DNA of 64,000 nucleotides from Paraspadella gotoi (Eukaryota > Chaetognatha). The stretch's first letter is position 1. Every line of letters begins with the position of its first letter. Positions 43,154 to 54,477 of this stretch are shown piece by piece. Both the position numbers and the translations under genes were made by a program. Location: the NCBI GenBank assembly GCA_051294375.1, contig CM119269.1, forward strand, positions 21,561,665-21,625,664, read 5' to 3'. The notes under the pieces were generated by a model. That model was not told where the DNA came from. It searched no databases and saw nothing but the letters and a program-made list of their open reading frames with translations.

Positions 43154-43452
43154 GAGAGAGAGAGAGAGAGAGAGAAGAGAGAGATGAGAGATAGGAGACG
43201 AGAGAGGAGATATGAGAGAGAGAGGCGAGGAGAGATGGAGGGATGAAGAGAGAGAGGAGAGAGAGAGTAGAGAGAGAGAGAGAGAGAGAGCATGAGAGAG
43301 AGGAGAGAGTATTAGGAGGAGAGAGAGAGAGAGAGGAGAGAGAGGGAGAGAGAGAGAGGGAGAGAGAGAGAGGAGAGATAGAGAGAGAGAGAGAGACGAG
43401 GAGAGTAGAGAGGGAGGAGAGAAGAGGAGAGAGAGACGAGAGAGACGGGAGC

Positions 43453-43485
<33 letters not shown>

Positions 43486-45720
43486 TATAGCGAGGAGAGA
43501 GAGAGAGAGAGAGAGAGAGGAGGGAGAGGAGAGAGAGGTGAGAGAGAGAGAGCTGGAGGAGAGAGAGAGCTGAGAGCAGAGAGAGGAAGATGAGAGAGAG
43601 AGAGAGAGAGAGAGGAAACCCGGTGGAAAGGGATGAAAATGAGGGGTGAGGATAGATTGGGTAGGAGGGGAGGATAGAGGGAAGGATAGAGGGGGGAATA
43701 TAGAATAGAGGTACAGGATAGATACGGGGAAAGAGGGAGAGGATAGACGAGGGAATATTGTGAGAGAGTAGTGAGAGGAGAAGGAAAGGATAGAAAGGGT
43801 AATAGGGAGAAGATAGAGGAGGAAGATAGAGAGGATAAGGATGGGAGGAAAAAGAGGGAGAGAATTCAGATGGTAGAAAAGTGAGGGAGAGAATAAAGGG
43901 AGGAAAGAAAAGGAAAGAGAGGGAGAGAGTAAAAGGAGGAAATAAAAGAAAAGAGAAGGAGAGAGTCAAAGGAGAAAAAAAAGGAAATAGAGGGAAAAAG
44001 TGAAGGGAGGAAAGAAATGAAAAGAGAGGAAGAGGATAAAGGGAGGAAAGAAAAGAAAAGGAGAGAGTAAAGGGAGGAAAGAAAAAAAGATTTTTAAACG
44101 GAGGAAAAAATGAAAGAATCAAAAGGGAAAAGATTTGAGGACGGAAGAGAAAAAATGAAAGATGTGGACTTAGACGATTGATTGATTGATTGATTGTTTG
44201 GTTAAAATTGAGATGATAAGGAAAATTAAGAGTTGGTGAAAAAGACAAAGAATGAAAAGTCCCTTACTTCTTGAGAAAGTAAGAAGCTGTTGTGGGCAAC
44301 ACAGGCTGACGATCGCACGTTTTATTGCAATACTACCAAACTGAGTGAAAAGAAAAAGGACGGTAATAAATGAAAAAGAAAAAAAGAAAAAGAAAAAAGG
44401 AGTCAGATGGAAAAAGGAAAAAAAGCAAATCTGGAATTGTTGCTGATGGAAAGAGGAAAAAAAGGAAAATAGGAAATAGAAAAAGGGCAGAAACGGAAAG
44501 AAAAAACAGAAAGGGAAAGAAAAAGACAGAAAGGGAAAGAAAAAGACAGAAAGGGAAAAAAAATGACAGAAAGGGAAAGAAAAAGACAGAAAGGGAAAGA
44601 AAAAGTACAAAGAGGGGGAAAAAACAGAAAGGAAAAAAAAGACAGTAGAGAAAGAAAAAGAAAGACAGAAAGTGAAAGAAAAAGACAGAAAGAAGAAGAG
44701 AAAATACAAAGAGGGGAAAAAGACAGAAAGGAAAAGAAAAAGACAGAAAGAAGAAGAGAATATACAAAGAGGGAAAGAAAAAGACAGAAAGTAAAATAAA
44801 AAGACAGAAAGAGAAAGAAAAAGACCGAAAGAATAAGAGAAAATACAAAGAAGGAAAAAATACAGAAAGGAAAAGAAGAAAACAGAAAGGGAAAGAAAAA
44901 GACAGAAGGGAGAAGAAAAAATACAGAGAGGGAAAGAAAATAATCGAAAGGGGAAAAGAAAATACAGAAAGGGAAGGGGAAATAAAATGGCAGAAAGGAG
45001 ATAAGAAAACACGGAGAGTGAAAGAAAAAGGCAGAATGGAGAAGAGAAAATACAGAGAGGGTAAGAAAAAGACAGAAATGAAAATAAAAAGACAGAAAAG
45101 AAAAGAGAAAATATAGAGAGGGAAAGAAAAAGATAGAAAAAAGAAAAGAAAATACAGAAAGGGAAAAAAAAGGGAGAAAGGGAAAGAAAAATACAGAAAG
45201 AAGAAGAGAAAATACAGATGGGGAAAGAAAAACACAGAAAAGAAAAAATAAAATACAGAAAGGGAAAGAAAAAGACAGAGAGAGAAAAAAAAGGCAGAAA
45301 GGAGAAGAGAAAATGCAGAGGGAAAGAAAAAGACAGAAAGGGAAAGAAAAAGACAGAAAGGAGAAAAGAAAATACAGAGAGAGAAAGAAAAAGACAGAAA
45401 AGAGAAAATAAAACACAGAAAGGGAAATAAAAAAACAGAAAGGGAAAGAAAAGGCGGAAAGGAGAAGAGAAAATACAGAGATGGAAAGAAAAAGACAGAA
45501 CGGGAAAGAAAAAGACAAAAAGGAGAAAATACAAAGAAGGAAAAAGACAGAAAGTAAAGGAAAAAGAAAGAAAGGGAAAGAAAAAGACAGAAAATAGAAG
45601 AGAAAATACAGAGATGGAAAGAAAAAGAAAGAAAGGGCAGCGAGAAAATGAAAAAAGAAATGAAATGTAGAAAATGAAATGGAAAGAAGGAGAAAGAGAA
45701 AAAGAGAGAAAGAGAAAGGT
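42044..45720 (+). repeat. Long polypurine strand: (GA)n, GGA-rich and 20-bp minisatellite
   Basis: After a gap in (GA)n (42078-42102) the + strand is almost all purine: GGAG-rich 42100-42620, (GA)n 42850-43615, GGAAAG-rich 43615-44160, then 44440-45690 built of a drifting 20-bp unit GACAGAAAGGGAAAGAAAAA. Only 42620-42840 and 44170-44340 are ordinary sequence. The 370-456-codon minus frames are stop-free pyrimidine artefacts. Confidence 0.9.
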
Positions 45721-46083
45721 TAACGGGAGAACTCGCTGGGGTCGGCCATCGGCCTGCGGCTGACGCTGCGTCGGAGAGCGGCTGCGGCGGCGGTCAGCGG
45801 CTTATGCGGCGTCGGGGAGCGGCTGCGGAGAATTGAGGCGTGGATGAGAGAGAAGTTATGAAAACGAAAAATGGGGGGGGGGCGAGTTTGGACGAGAATG
45901 CGTGTACGGACTGCGTGCGAACTGCGTGCGGACTACGTGCTTTTGATGGGTGTGACTTTGATGGGTGCAATAAAGCAAGAAGAAAGAGGTTTTCTCTCTC
46001 TCTCTCTTCTGATCTCCTTCTCTCTCTCTCTTGTTGCGATTGGACTGAAAGAAATGTGTGTTGGCGTGAGAGAGAGAGAAGAG

Positions 46084-46121
<38 letters not shown>

Positions 46122-46310
46122 GGAAGGGAGGGAGACTCACGGTGATTCGAGTGTGAAATCGTGAAAAAGTGAAAAATCGTAAAAATGTGAAAAGTGAAAA
46201 AAAAGTAGGGAGAGAAAATTGGAAGAAGAAAAAAAAATGAAAAGCTAAAGAATTATTAAAAGGAATGTTTAGAAAAAGGAATAAGTATAAATGTTATATA
46301 TGTTATAACA
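45721..46310. other. CGGCTGCGG-rich patch and (GA)n
   Basis: 45735-45830 repeats GGCTGCGGCGGCGGTCAGCGG-like words. TGCGTGCGAACTGCGTGCGG follows at 45910. Then (CT)n at 45992-46032 and (GA)n at 46068-46120. No gene called. Confidence 0.4.
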
Positions 46311-46837
46311 AGTTTGAGCAAAAAATGTCGGATTTTCCCAACGATCATTATCGTTAATTAATTAATCAATAATTAATTAATAATTAATTAATTAATCCGA
46401 AATATTTGTTTTGATTGATTAATTGACTGATTAATTAATTATTGAATAATTAATTGACTAATTGATTAATTAACTAATTAATTATTTGATTAATTAATAT
46501 ATCTTGCATTTACATTTAATATAAAAGGAAAAAAAGCATAATCAATTATTTAAACTCATTTCCACTCAGACGATTCCATCGAAACTTGATTTCCAGTTTA
46601 ATCACACACTTTTCTACCCAAATACAAAATTTCAAGTCAATCGCCCCATCCACTCATAAGTAATTGGCGTTCAAATAGTGAAATATATATTTTTTTGTCC
46701 ATTTAAATTTATTTCCACTTGCACGATTCCATCGAAACTTCATATCCAGCTCAATCACACACTTCCCTACCAACACACGAAAAATCATTCCAATCAATCC
46801 ATCCAATCTCGAGTAATCGGACTTTTTTCTAAGGTGG

Positions 46838-46900
<63 letters not shown>

Positions 46901-47050
46901 GGACGGACGGACGGACATCGTTTTTTTTGCATAATTTATCATAATTTGATATTCTGACATGATGTATGTGGTTGCCCGACAATATTGAGGGGGCGGACCG
47001 ACTGACCGACAAAGTGAATTATAGTGCTTATAAGCAGATCCGACTAAAAA
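46311..47050 (-). mobile_element. FamC element, copy C (inverted)
   Basis: Left AAGTTTGAGCAAAAAATGTC GGATT and right ATAAGCAGATCCGACTAAAA mirror the ends of copy A. Inside, reversed: AATTAATTAATC-rich tract (46350-46500), CTTCATATCCAGCTCAATCA, (ACAG)n plus (GGAC)n at 46838-46918, and TTTGCATAATTTATCATAAT. All landmarks lie in the order expected for an inverted copy. Confidence 0.75.
46836..46918 (-). repeat. (GACA)n/(GGAC)n array
   Basis: About 15 GACA units followed by four GGAC units, the minus-strand equivalent of the (CCGT)n array of copies A and B. Confidence 0.95.
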
Positions 47051-47059
47051 TGATAGAAA

Positions 47060-47175
47060 ACTTCAGTCTATTAAAAGCTTGCATGGTCATTGACCATTGA
47101 TCAATGATCATGCTATTATTTTATCTTGCAAGAGATGCCAAAGGCCTTAACAAATCATAGCCTTTACCGATATAC
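47060..47175 (+). repeat. Interspersed repeat R1, diverged copy
   Basis: AAAGCTTGCATGGTCATTG...TATCTTGCAAGAGATGCCAA AGGCCTTAACAAATCATAGCC parallels R1 (GAAAGCTTGCAGGGACCTG; ATCTTGTAAGAGTGATGGAG; GCCTTAAACCACCAAAGCC). Lies just after FamC copy C and 50 bp before R1 copy 3. Confidence 0.5.
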
Positions 47176-47224
47176 ATTAATATTCATTGTACATTGTGTA
47201 TTATGCAATATACAAAATTCATAC

Positions 47225-47430
47225 AATTGAAGCATTCTTTGAAATATTATACCACTTCATTGATAGGGAAGCCAGGTACTCTGGGAGTAAATAAATAAGT
47301 CTTGATTGAAAGCTTGCAGGGACCTGCTCTGTCATTATCTTGTAGGAGTGATTGAGGCTTTAAACCACCAAATCCTGTCCCAAGTCGGGGTATTTTTTAT
47401 ATTGGTTGTACCAATTTCATACAATTATAT
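47225..47430 (+). repeat. Interspersed repeat R1, copy 3
   Basis: Near-identical to 33320-33550, with an internal loss of GGCAAGATAGCTTATTTATT-type sequence before TTTTTATATTGGTTGTACC. Confidence 0.8.
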
Positions 47431-47880
47431 ACTAAAATACATAAATTACATATATCAATTAAAGGAAATGATAAATTTTGTATTGTTTCAACAATTTCGT
47501 GTAACTGGATGAAATTTAACGATGGTGGTCGGAACATAGATTTGTTTTTTAGCTCAATAATATTCGTAGGTTGTACAAAGGTATATGACGTATATGACGG
47601 TATTTTCCTTCTCATATCTTGACTTCTCTTTTCCTATCTTATATCTTGACTTCTTATTTCCTATCTCTCTAGACAATAGGACATCCGCTTTCCTACGCGA
47701 AAAAGTTAAAAATAGCAAAGAGCAGAAATTCTGCGAAGAGAAGAACTTCTGACCGACTTTTTTTGTATCTCTGTTGTTAAAAAGAAAACTCCAGAATTGT
47801 CTCTCACTTTTTTAAACTGAGTTTCTACGATCCGCTTGTAAAATTTCTATTGGGGCTTTTTTGTACTCTCTCTCTCTCTC

Positions 47881-47912
<32 letters not shown>

Positions 47913-48160
47913 TTTTGTTTCACTATCTTCTCAAAGAGGCAACAAACAATAACGCCTCAAATCAGACCCCCTCCCCTTAAAAAACGATGGGAGAAGAAAG
48001 AAATATGATCTTTTTCGGAAGGGGGAGAGCGATAGAGGGGGGCGGAGGTCCTCATAGAAAATCGTTCCATCACTTTGCTCGGTCCTTCGGGCCTTATTTT
48101 CCCAGAACGCCCCGTTTTATCCTAAATTCTGAATTGAATTATTTTTTTTTAGATCAGGTT
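47431..48160. other. Unassigned, with (CT)n at 47868-47911
   Basis: AT-rich, with CTTGACTTCT/TTCCTATCT repeats (47608-47670). No exon seen. Confidence 0.4.
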
Positions 48161-48345
48161 ATAAAGGTTTGGGTTAAGGAATAGTTTAAGGATTAGGTCA
48201 GGGATTTGGTTAGTGGGTTTGGGTTATAGATTTTAATTAGGGTTAAAGGTTAAGGTTATAAATTAAAGAGGAGGGATTAGGGTTGGGATTAAGGATTAGG
48301 TTAAGATTAGGGATTAGGATTAGGGATTAAAGATAGGGATTGATT
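48160..48345 (+). repeat. Degenerate TTAGGG-like tract
   Basis: GGATTAGGGTTGGGATTAAG-type words throughout, similar to 32270-32560. Confidence 0.6.
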
Positions 48346-48439
48346 TATATGTTTAATAATATAATTAGATTTAATATTAAAGTTAAAATTAATTTCTGAA
48401 AAAAAAACGAACAGAAATTGGGTATTTTCGGAAAATACT

Positions 48440-48720
48440 TGACTGGTCGATCGGTCGGTCGGTCGGTCGGTCGGTCGGTCTTTGTCGCCTCCGATATAAA
48501 CTCTTTTTGAGGATGAGATTTTTCTCTCTTTTCGGATTTTGAAAGAAAAAAAAGGATTTGTCGTCGTCGTCGTCGTTATCGTCGTCTTCCTCTTCTTCGT
48601 CGTCGTCGTTATCGTCGGCTTTCTCTTCTTCGTCGTCGTCGTTATCGTCCTCTTCCTCTTCTTCGTCGTCGTTATCGTCGTCTTCGTCGTCGTCGTTATC
48701 GTCGTCTTCCTCTTCTTCGT
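48440..48720 (+). repeat. (GGTC)n and interrupted (GTC)n array ending in a gap
   Basis: CGGTCGGTCGGTCGGTC at 48449-48480. Then 48558-48720 alternates TCGTCGTCGTTATCGTC and TTCCTCTTCT in about 36-bp higher-order units. It runs into the 723-N gap (48721-49443). Confidence 0.9.
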
Positions 48721-49443
48721 NNNNNNNNNNNNNNNNNNNNNNNNNNNNNNNNNNNNNNNNNNNNNNNNNNNNNNNNNNNNNNNNNNNNNNNNNNNNNNNN
48801 NNNNNNNNNNNNNNNNNNNNNNNNNNNNNNNNNNNNNNNNNNNNNNNNNNNNNNNNNNNNNNNNNNNNNNNNNNNNNNNNNNNNNNNNNNNNNNNNNNNN
48901 NNNNNNNNNNNNNNNNNNNNNNNNNNNNNNNNNNNNNNNNNNNNNNNNNNNNNNNNNNNNNNNNNNNNNNNNNNNNNNNNNNNNNNNNNNNNNNNNNNNN
49001 NNNNNNNNNNNNNNNNNNNNNNNNNNNNNNNNNNNNNNNNNNNNNNNNNNNNNNNNNNNNNNNNNNNNNNNNNNNNNNNNNNNNNNNNNNNNNNNNNNNN
49101 NNNNNNNNNNNNNNNNNNNNNNNNNNNNNNNNNNNNNNNNNNNNNNNNNNNNNNNNNNNNNNNNNNNNNNNNNNNNNNNNNNNNNNNNNNNNNNNNNNNN
49201 NNNNNNNNNNNNNNNNNNNNNNNNNNNNNNNNNNNNNNNNNNNNNNNNNNNNNNNNNNNNNNNNNNNNNNNNNNNNNNNNNNNNNNNNNNNNNNNNNNNN
49301 NNNNNNNNNNNNNNNNNNNNNNNNNNNNNNNNNNNNNNNNNNNNNNNNNNNNNNNNNNNNNNNNNNNNNNNNNNNNNNNNNNNNNNNNNNNNNNNNNNNN
49401 NNNNNNNNNNNNNNNNNNNNNNNNNNNNNNNNNNNNNNNNNNN
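48721..49443. other. Assembly gap (723 N)
   Basis: Largest gap of the window, between a (GTC)n-based array and (CT)n. Confidence 0.99.
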
Positions 49444-49806
49444 TCTCTCTCTCTCTCTCAATTTGTTCAAGTTGTTGACATGCTGTTTCTCTGTTCATAT
49501 AAATCTCTCAAAAAATAACATATACTTACTAATTATGCAAAGGTATTTTCCGTATCTAAATAGCTGATCGAATCACACATATTTTTAATTATCATTAAAA
49601 TGGTCTTCGTATTATTAAGTTATTTAAATCGCTCGGGTTGTACGTACAACGTCGTACATTCTTGCCTTTGGAAAAAAGTTATGAATACAAATTCATGCTG
49701 TTCCTAAGAATTCGAGCTGCGATCGTAAAATATATTTTTTCTCCGGCGAAACTGGACTTGAAAGAGCAGGAAAGTTGGCCAAAATAGATCAAGAGGAGTC
49801 ACTCTG

Positions 49807-49840
<34 letters not shown>

Positions 49841-50198
49841 NNNNNNNNNNNNNNNNNNNNNNNNNNNNNNNNNNNNNNNNNNNNNNNNNNNNNNNNNNNN
49901 NNNNNNNNNNNNNNNNNNNNNNNNNNNNNNNNNNNNNNNNNNNNNNNNNNNNNNNNNNNNNNNNNNNNNNNNNNNNNNNNNNNNNNNNNNNNNNNNNNNN
50001 NNNNNNNNNNNNNNNNNNNNNNNNNNNNNNNNNNNNNNNNNNNNNNNNNNNNNNNNNNNNNNNNNNNNNNNNNNNNNNNNNNNNNNNNNNNNNNNNNNNN
50101 NNNNNNNNNNNNNNNNNNNNNNNNNNNNNNNNNNNNNNNNNNNNNNNNNNNNNNNNNNNNNNNNNNNNNNNNNNNNNNNNNNNNNNNNNNNNNNNNNN
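49841..50198. other. Assembly gap (358 N)
   Basis: Preceded by (CT)n. The 380-bp island that follows (50199-50578) is a duplicate of 52850-53260. Confidence 0.99.
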
Positions 50199-50578
50199 AT
50201 GCGGAGGGACGGGACTGGGGGGAGGTGTGCCCTGTCTGAGAGGAAGTGTGCAGTTTTAAGTGATGAGGTGTGCAATGTGCAGTTTCCAGAAAAATGTGCT
50301 TTTGCAACAAAGAAGATTCAATCCTAGTAAAAAAATTATGTTATTTAGAGAGAGGCGTGGGTTCGAATCCCACCACTGCCCCCATATTTAACAAGAAACC
50401 AAAGTGGATTTTATTTCTATTTATGAACAAGCGCAAGACGGTGTCAGGAATTGAAACAGAATGAATCGGTACAAAAATGGTCAGTATTTACAATTTATAC
50501 CCAGTCATCAGATCATCGACACAGGCTGGTTTTCCCTTTGGCATGAAGCCCATCTTGTGATTGGTCGATTCCATTGGT
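50199..50578 (+). repeat. Duplicated island with tRNA-like T-arm, copy 1
   Basis: Matches 52850-53260 with small indels. Contains a perfect tRNA T-arm GTGGG-TTCGAAT-CCCAC (50357-50373) followed by CACTGCCCCCA, like the 3' end of a tRNA. No matching 5' half or anticodon arm is seen upstream, so it is a tRNA-derived remnant. Bounded by gaps on both sides. Confidence 0.75.
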
Positions 50579-50603
50579 NNNNNNNNNNNNNNNNNNNNNN
50601 NNN

Positions 50604-50760
50604 CTCTCTAAGTAAACAATTTGTTGGCTCATGTTTAGAATATAAATCTATCACCAAGTTTTATAAATTGCGAATGTTGAACAACTATTTCCTTAGTAGT
50701 AAGATTGTCAGTTGGATCGAGAGAGCAGAGAGTGAGAGTGAGAGTGAGAGAGAGAGAGAT

Positions 50761-50807
<47 letters not shown>

Positions 50808-50944
50808 AGAGATAGAGAGAGAGAGAAAATAACTAGAATCCATTTCCTTTTCGCTTGCCCTCGAGCGGACTTACTATGTGACTCAAATATCCAATTCACC
50901 ACCATTACCTCGAGCTGCCTCCCTTGGCCAATTGAAATAGAGAG

Positions 50945-50976
<32 letters not shown>

Positions 50977-52372
50977 GATGAGAGAGAGAAGAAAGAAAGT
51001 AAGAAAGAAAGAGAGGTAGTGAACAGAAAATATGACACTCAGCAAGTCAGGCATTCTTTCAATCATTTTCACTTAAATTATTTCTCTGATCGAACTCGAT
51101 TTCGTTTTGTAATTTATTTAACCTTCAATATTAATCGAGAGCGAAACTCACCTAACCTCCCCAAACGACCCACCCGGGTCCATTCGATTCCAGGAGTCTC
51201 TCCCGCCCCTTTCGCTTTATAAACACAGCAACCACCGGTCAAACTCTAATGGGGGGGGCGCTTAACGGTCGTGGGGCGGAATGTCGGGGTGGAGCAGGAT
51301 GGGGTGGGGGGGTGATACCTGCAAACTCTTGGCTCCGCGGATGCGTGATATAAGCAAGTGCGGAATTACCGATACTGCCATATCGTCTTGCTGAGGTGCG
51401 CAATATGGCACTGAAAGCGTTTTTTGGTATCAGGTAATGAGCGAATGTGCCGGTATATTCCACACCGCCTCACATCCACCATCGTTCAGCCAATACCATT
51501 GCTCAGGGGTTGTGTTTCTATCACCAAAGTTCCTAACGACTTCCTTTCTGCGTTGCAAGCAGACCGTCCTGGCGTAACCCGCGCCAGTGGATGCCCCCAT
51601 TTTCCAATGGCATCACAGGCAACCCGGCTGTTGCAATGGCGAACAACAAATACAAACATAATTCATTGGCAATAACAAATAATAAACCTTTCCAACATTT
51701 GAAATTTCTCAAGACTTTTTAATCAAAACGACAATATGCAATTGATATTAATGAACTCCAATCATTCCAAACTACATCTTACACCCCCCTTTTTTTTTTT
51801 TCTTCTAGACGTCACCGTCTAAGTATGCGGGCGGGCATAGGTCCTCTGCACCACGAAGGCGGAAACGGGGAACCAGGTGTGGCGAGAGAGAAAAAAAACG
51901 GCATGCGCATTTTTTTTGTAGCCGAGGGGCGAATTTGGTTCCGCCGAATCCGGCGCCTTGAATCCAGGATGAAATATTACGAATCGAGCGCCGATACAGG
52001 AAAGTCGATGGCTTGCCGGACTGCAATAACCGCCGGATGCCAATGGCCTTGGAACGACTGCAACTAGACCAGCAGAAGAGCTGCGGATACGATGGGTTTA
52101 GAACCTTAAGGCAAACAAAATCAACAATGGACAATCTTGAGACGCGTCGATATATTTTCAAAGAATACCTGGCGTTTGAACAGACTGTATCGCAAACACC
52201 TAATACCAACCTCACGTACCAAGCGATTAACAAGCATTAAGGAAAAAAAAAGATCTAAAATACAAGCACTCGATATTCCATTTGTAGCTTGGTGCCGACA
52301 AAAAAAATATTTGTTTCGGCTCCTCCTTATTCAAAATCAAAGCTCTTGAAATCGCGACACGTTCTGTCTCTC

Positions 52373-52443
<71 letters not shown>

Positions 52444-52640
52444 CTCTCTCTCTCTTCTCTCTCTCTTCTCCTCTCTCTCTGCTCTCTCTCTCTCTTCCTT
52501 ACTCTCTCTCTCCTTCTCTCCCGCCCTCTCCTCTCTCTATACCCCTCTTTCTCTCCCTTCCTCTCCCTCTATCGTCTCTCTTTTCTCTTCTCTCTCTATC
52601 TCTATCTCTTCTCTATCTCTCTCTCTCTAACAATTACGTA
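50604..52640 (+). repeat. 2-kb inverted duplication, left arm
   Basis: Reverse complement of about 61255-63060. Shared: TTGTTGGCTCATGTTTAGAA, CCCAAACGACCCACCC, GCAACCCGGCTGTTGCAATG, GAAATATTACGAATCG, TATATTTTCAAAGAA, TACAAGCACTCGATATTCC. Internal segments look formerly or possibly coding (e.g. CGYDGF, RRYIFKEYLAFEQ in different frames), but every frame breaks at indels that differ between the arms, so no gene is called. Confidence 0.8.
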
Positions 52641-52697
52641 CTTGCACTTGCCATTAAGAATTGATTGATTCTCGTTCCGGTTCGAAGTGCAAGAGAC

Positions 52698-52737
<40 letters not shown>

Positions 52738-52849
52738 AGAGAGAGACGAGAAGAGGAGGGATGAAGACTCTGCCGTGAAAATTCACAGGAGGAGCGAACT
52801 TCGTTCGTCGGATGAAGTTATGGGAAAAGATGCAGACGAGAAAGAGTTT
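52641..52849 (+). other. (GA)n and an unidentified short frame
   Basis: After (GA)n (52690-52750) a frame reads RRDEDSAVKIHRRSELRSSD and EVMGKDADEKEFFMREGTG up to 52894. Composition is protein-like, but there is no family match and it runs into the duplicated island. Confidence 0.3.
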
Positions 52850-53260
52850 TTCATGCGAGAGGGGACGGGGACTGGGGGGGAGGGTCCCGTCTAGAGAGCG
52901 AATGTGTGCAGTTTAAGTGATGAGGTGTGAATGTTGGCAGTTTCCAGAAAAACATGTGCTAATGTGCTTTGCAACAAGAGATCTCAATCCTAGTAAAAAA
53001 TTATGTTATTTAGAGAGAGGCCGTGGGTTCGAATCCCACCACTGCCCCCATATTTAACAGAAACAAGTGGATTTTATTTTCTATTTTATGAAGGCAAGCG
53101 CAAGACGGTGTTCCAGAATTTGGAAAAGGAATGAATCGTACAAAAAATGGGTCCAGTATTTACAATTTATACCCAAGTCTATCAATCATCGACACAGGCT
53201 GTGTTTTCCCTTTGGCATAGAAGCCATCTTGTGATTGGTCGATTCCATTGGTGGTTCGTC
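52850..53260 (+). repeat. Duplicated island with tRNA-like T-arm, copy 2
   Basis: Second copy of 50199-50578, with the T-arm at 53023-53039 (GTGGG-TTCGAAT-CCCAC) and CACTGCCCCCA. Extra or missing single bases relative to copy 1. Confidence 0.75.
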
Positions 53261-53384
53261 CAATGAAAAGAGCGGACGGCTTTCGAGGTTCTCCCCGCAG
53301 TCGCGGATCCAAATTCTATTTCGGTTCTGATTCCTTCTGCAATGAGGTAGGGTGAAGTGAAAGTTTGAACTCAAGATTTAGCAG

Positions 53385-53830
53385 TTATATCTTGGAAAAC
53401 TATAATATTAGAAATACAATCTGTAGTTATTTTCCTTTTTTTTTAAATATATTAGCCCAGTCAGCGTATTTTTTATATAGTGCTACCCTTATATAATGTC
53501 AAAATTTCAAATTTTTTTTTTTAAATTCTGAGAACTGATTCAGATTCCTCGATAAAAGTTGATAAAAAAAAAATATAAATCTTTTTCAAAAATTAAGTCA
53601 TTAAGTAAACTGACCAACTTAATAAAAGAATTTACAAAAAAAATTAATACTTTCTTATATCAACTTGTTGCAAGGAATCCAAATCCTATCTTAAAGTTTA
53701 AAAATTTGCATTTTGAAAGTTCAGCCAATTATATACTTATTAGTTATCACTATATATAAATATAGCTTACTGGTATCCACTAATGTATAAAATTAGAAAA
53801 TAAATTTACCTAAATTTTTTTATTGGTTTT
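53385..53830 (+). repeat. AT-rich interspersed repeat (FamB), third copy
   Basis: Shares TAGTTATTTT, TTAGCCCAGTCAGC, CTACCCTTATATAATGTCAA AATTTCAAA and TATAAATATAG with 36600-37090 and 37855-38340, but is more diverged, so it is a genuine older copy of a repeat family. No coding capacity. Confidence 0.8.
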
Positions 53831-54405
53831 TATTTTTATTTTCTGTATGCTAGATTTTAATTTTATAAAATTTTATTATTTTCACATCACTCTAGTGTAT
53901 AACTGTGATTAAAAAAATGTGCACTCTGCTCAGACTCCGAAAAAGAAAATGTGTAATCATAAATACATTAAATGATATAGGTTTGAAATTTAAGGTTTAA
54001 ATATTTAAATGAATAAAATAAAATTAATATCCAAGTTTTTCACAAGTTTAAGTAATAATGGTTTTTAAACAAGCAGCAACAAACGAAAACTCAAAGTCAC
54101 CATATCTTGTTATCAAAGATTGGAATTTTCTTTGGGGTCAAAATCTAAACTCGGATTTGGACGGAAAATACATGATTGGATTCTGAGAGAGAGAGGGAGA
54201 AAAAAAAAGAGAGAGAGAGAGAGAGAGAGGGAGAAAAAGAGAGAGAGAGAGAGAATATTTTATTTGCTCGCTCTCTCTCTTTCTCTGGCCCTCTCTATCT
54301 GAGTCTTTCTCTTCTTAGTGTTTTTTCTTCCTCTCCCTGGCTCTCTTTTTCTTTCTCTCTCTTTTTTTCTCTCTCTTTCTCTCTCTTTCTCTCTCTCTCT
54401 CTCTT
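53612..54405 (+). repeat. 0.8-kb tandem duplication, copy 1
   Basis: Matches 54478-55300: ACCAACTTAATAAA, CAACTTGTTGCAA, GTATGCTA, GAATAAAATAAAATTAATAT, GATTGGAATTTTCTTTGG, ACATGATTGGATTCTGA, then (GA)n and CTCGCTCTCTCTCTTTCTCT. Ends at a 25-N gap (54406-54430). Confidence 0.85.
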
Positions 54406-54477
54406 NNNNNNNNNNNNNNNNNNNNNNNNNGTAAACTGAAAATTGAAAATCAGCATCTTATATATAGTTTTTTACAT

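Noticed and set aside
42878-45534. Two very long minus-strand frames (456 and 454 codons)
   Set aside because: They translate polypyrimidine repeats (Ser/Leu/Phe/Pro only). Stop codons cannot arise easily in such sequence.
48307-49567. 300-390-codon frames made mostly of X
   Set aside because: They run through the 723-N gap and trinucleotide arrays.
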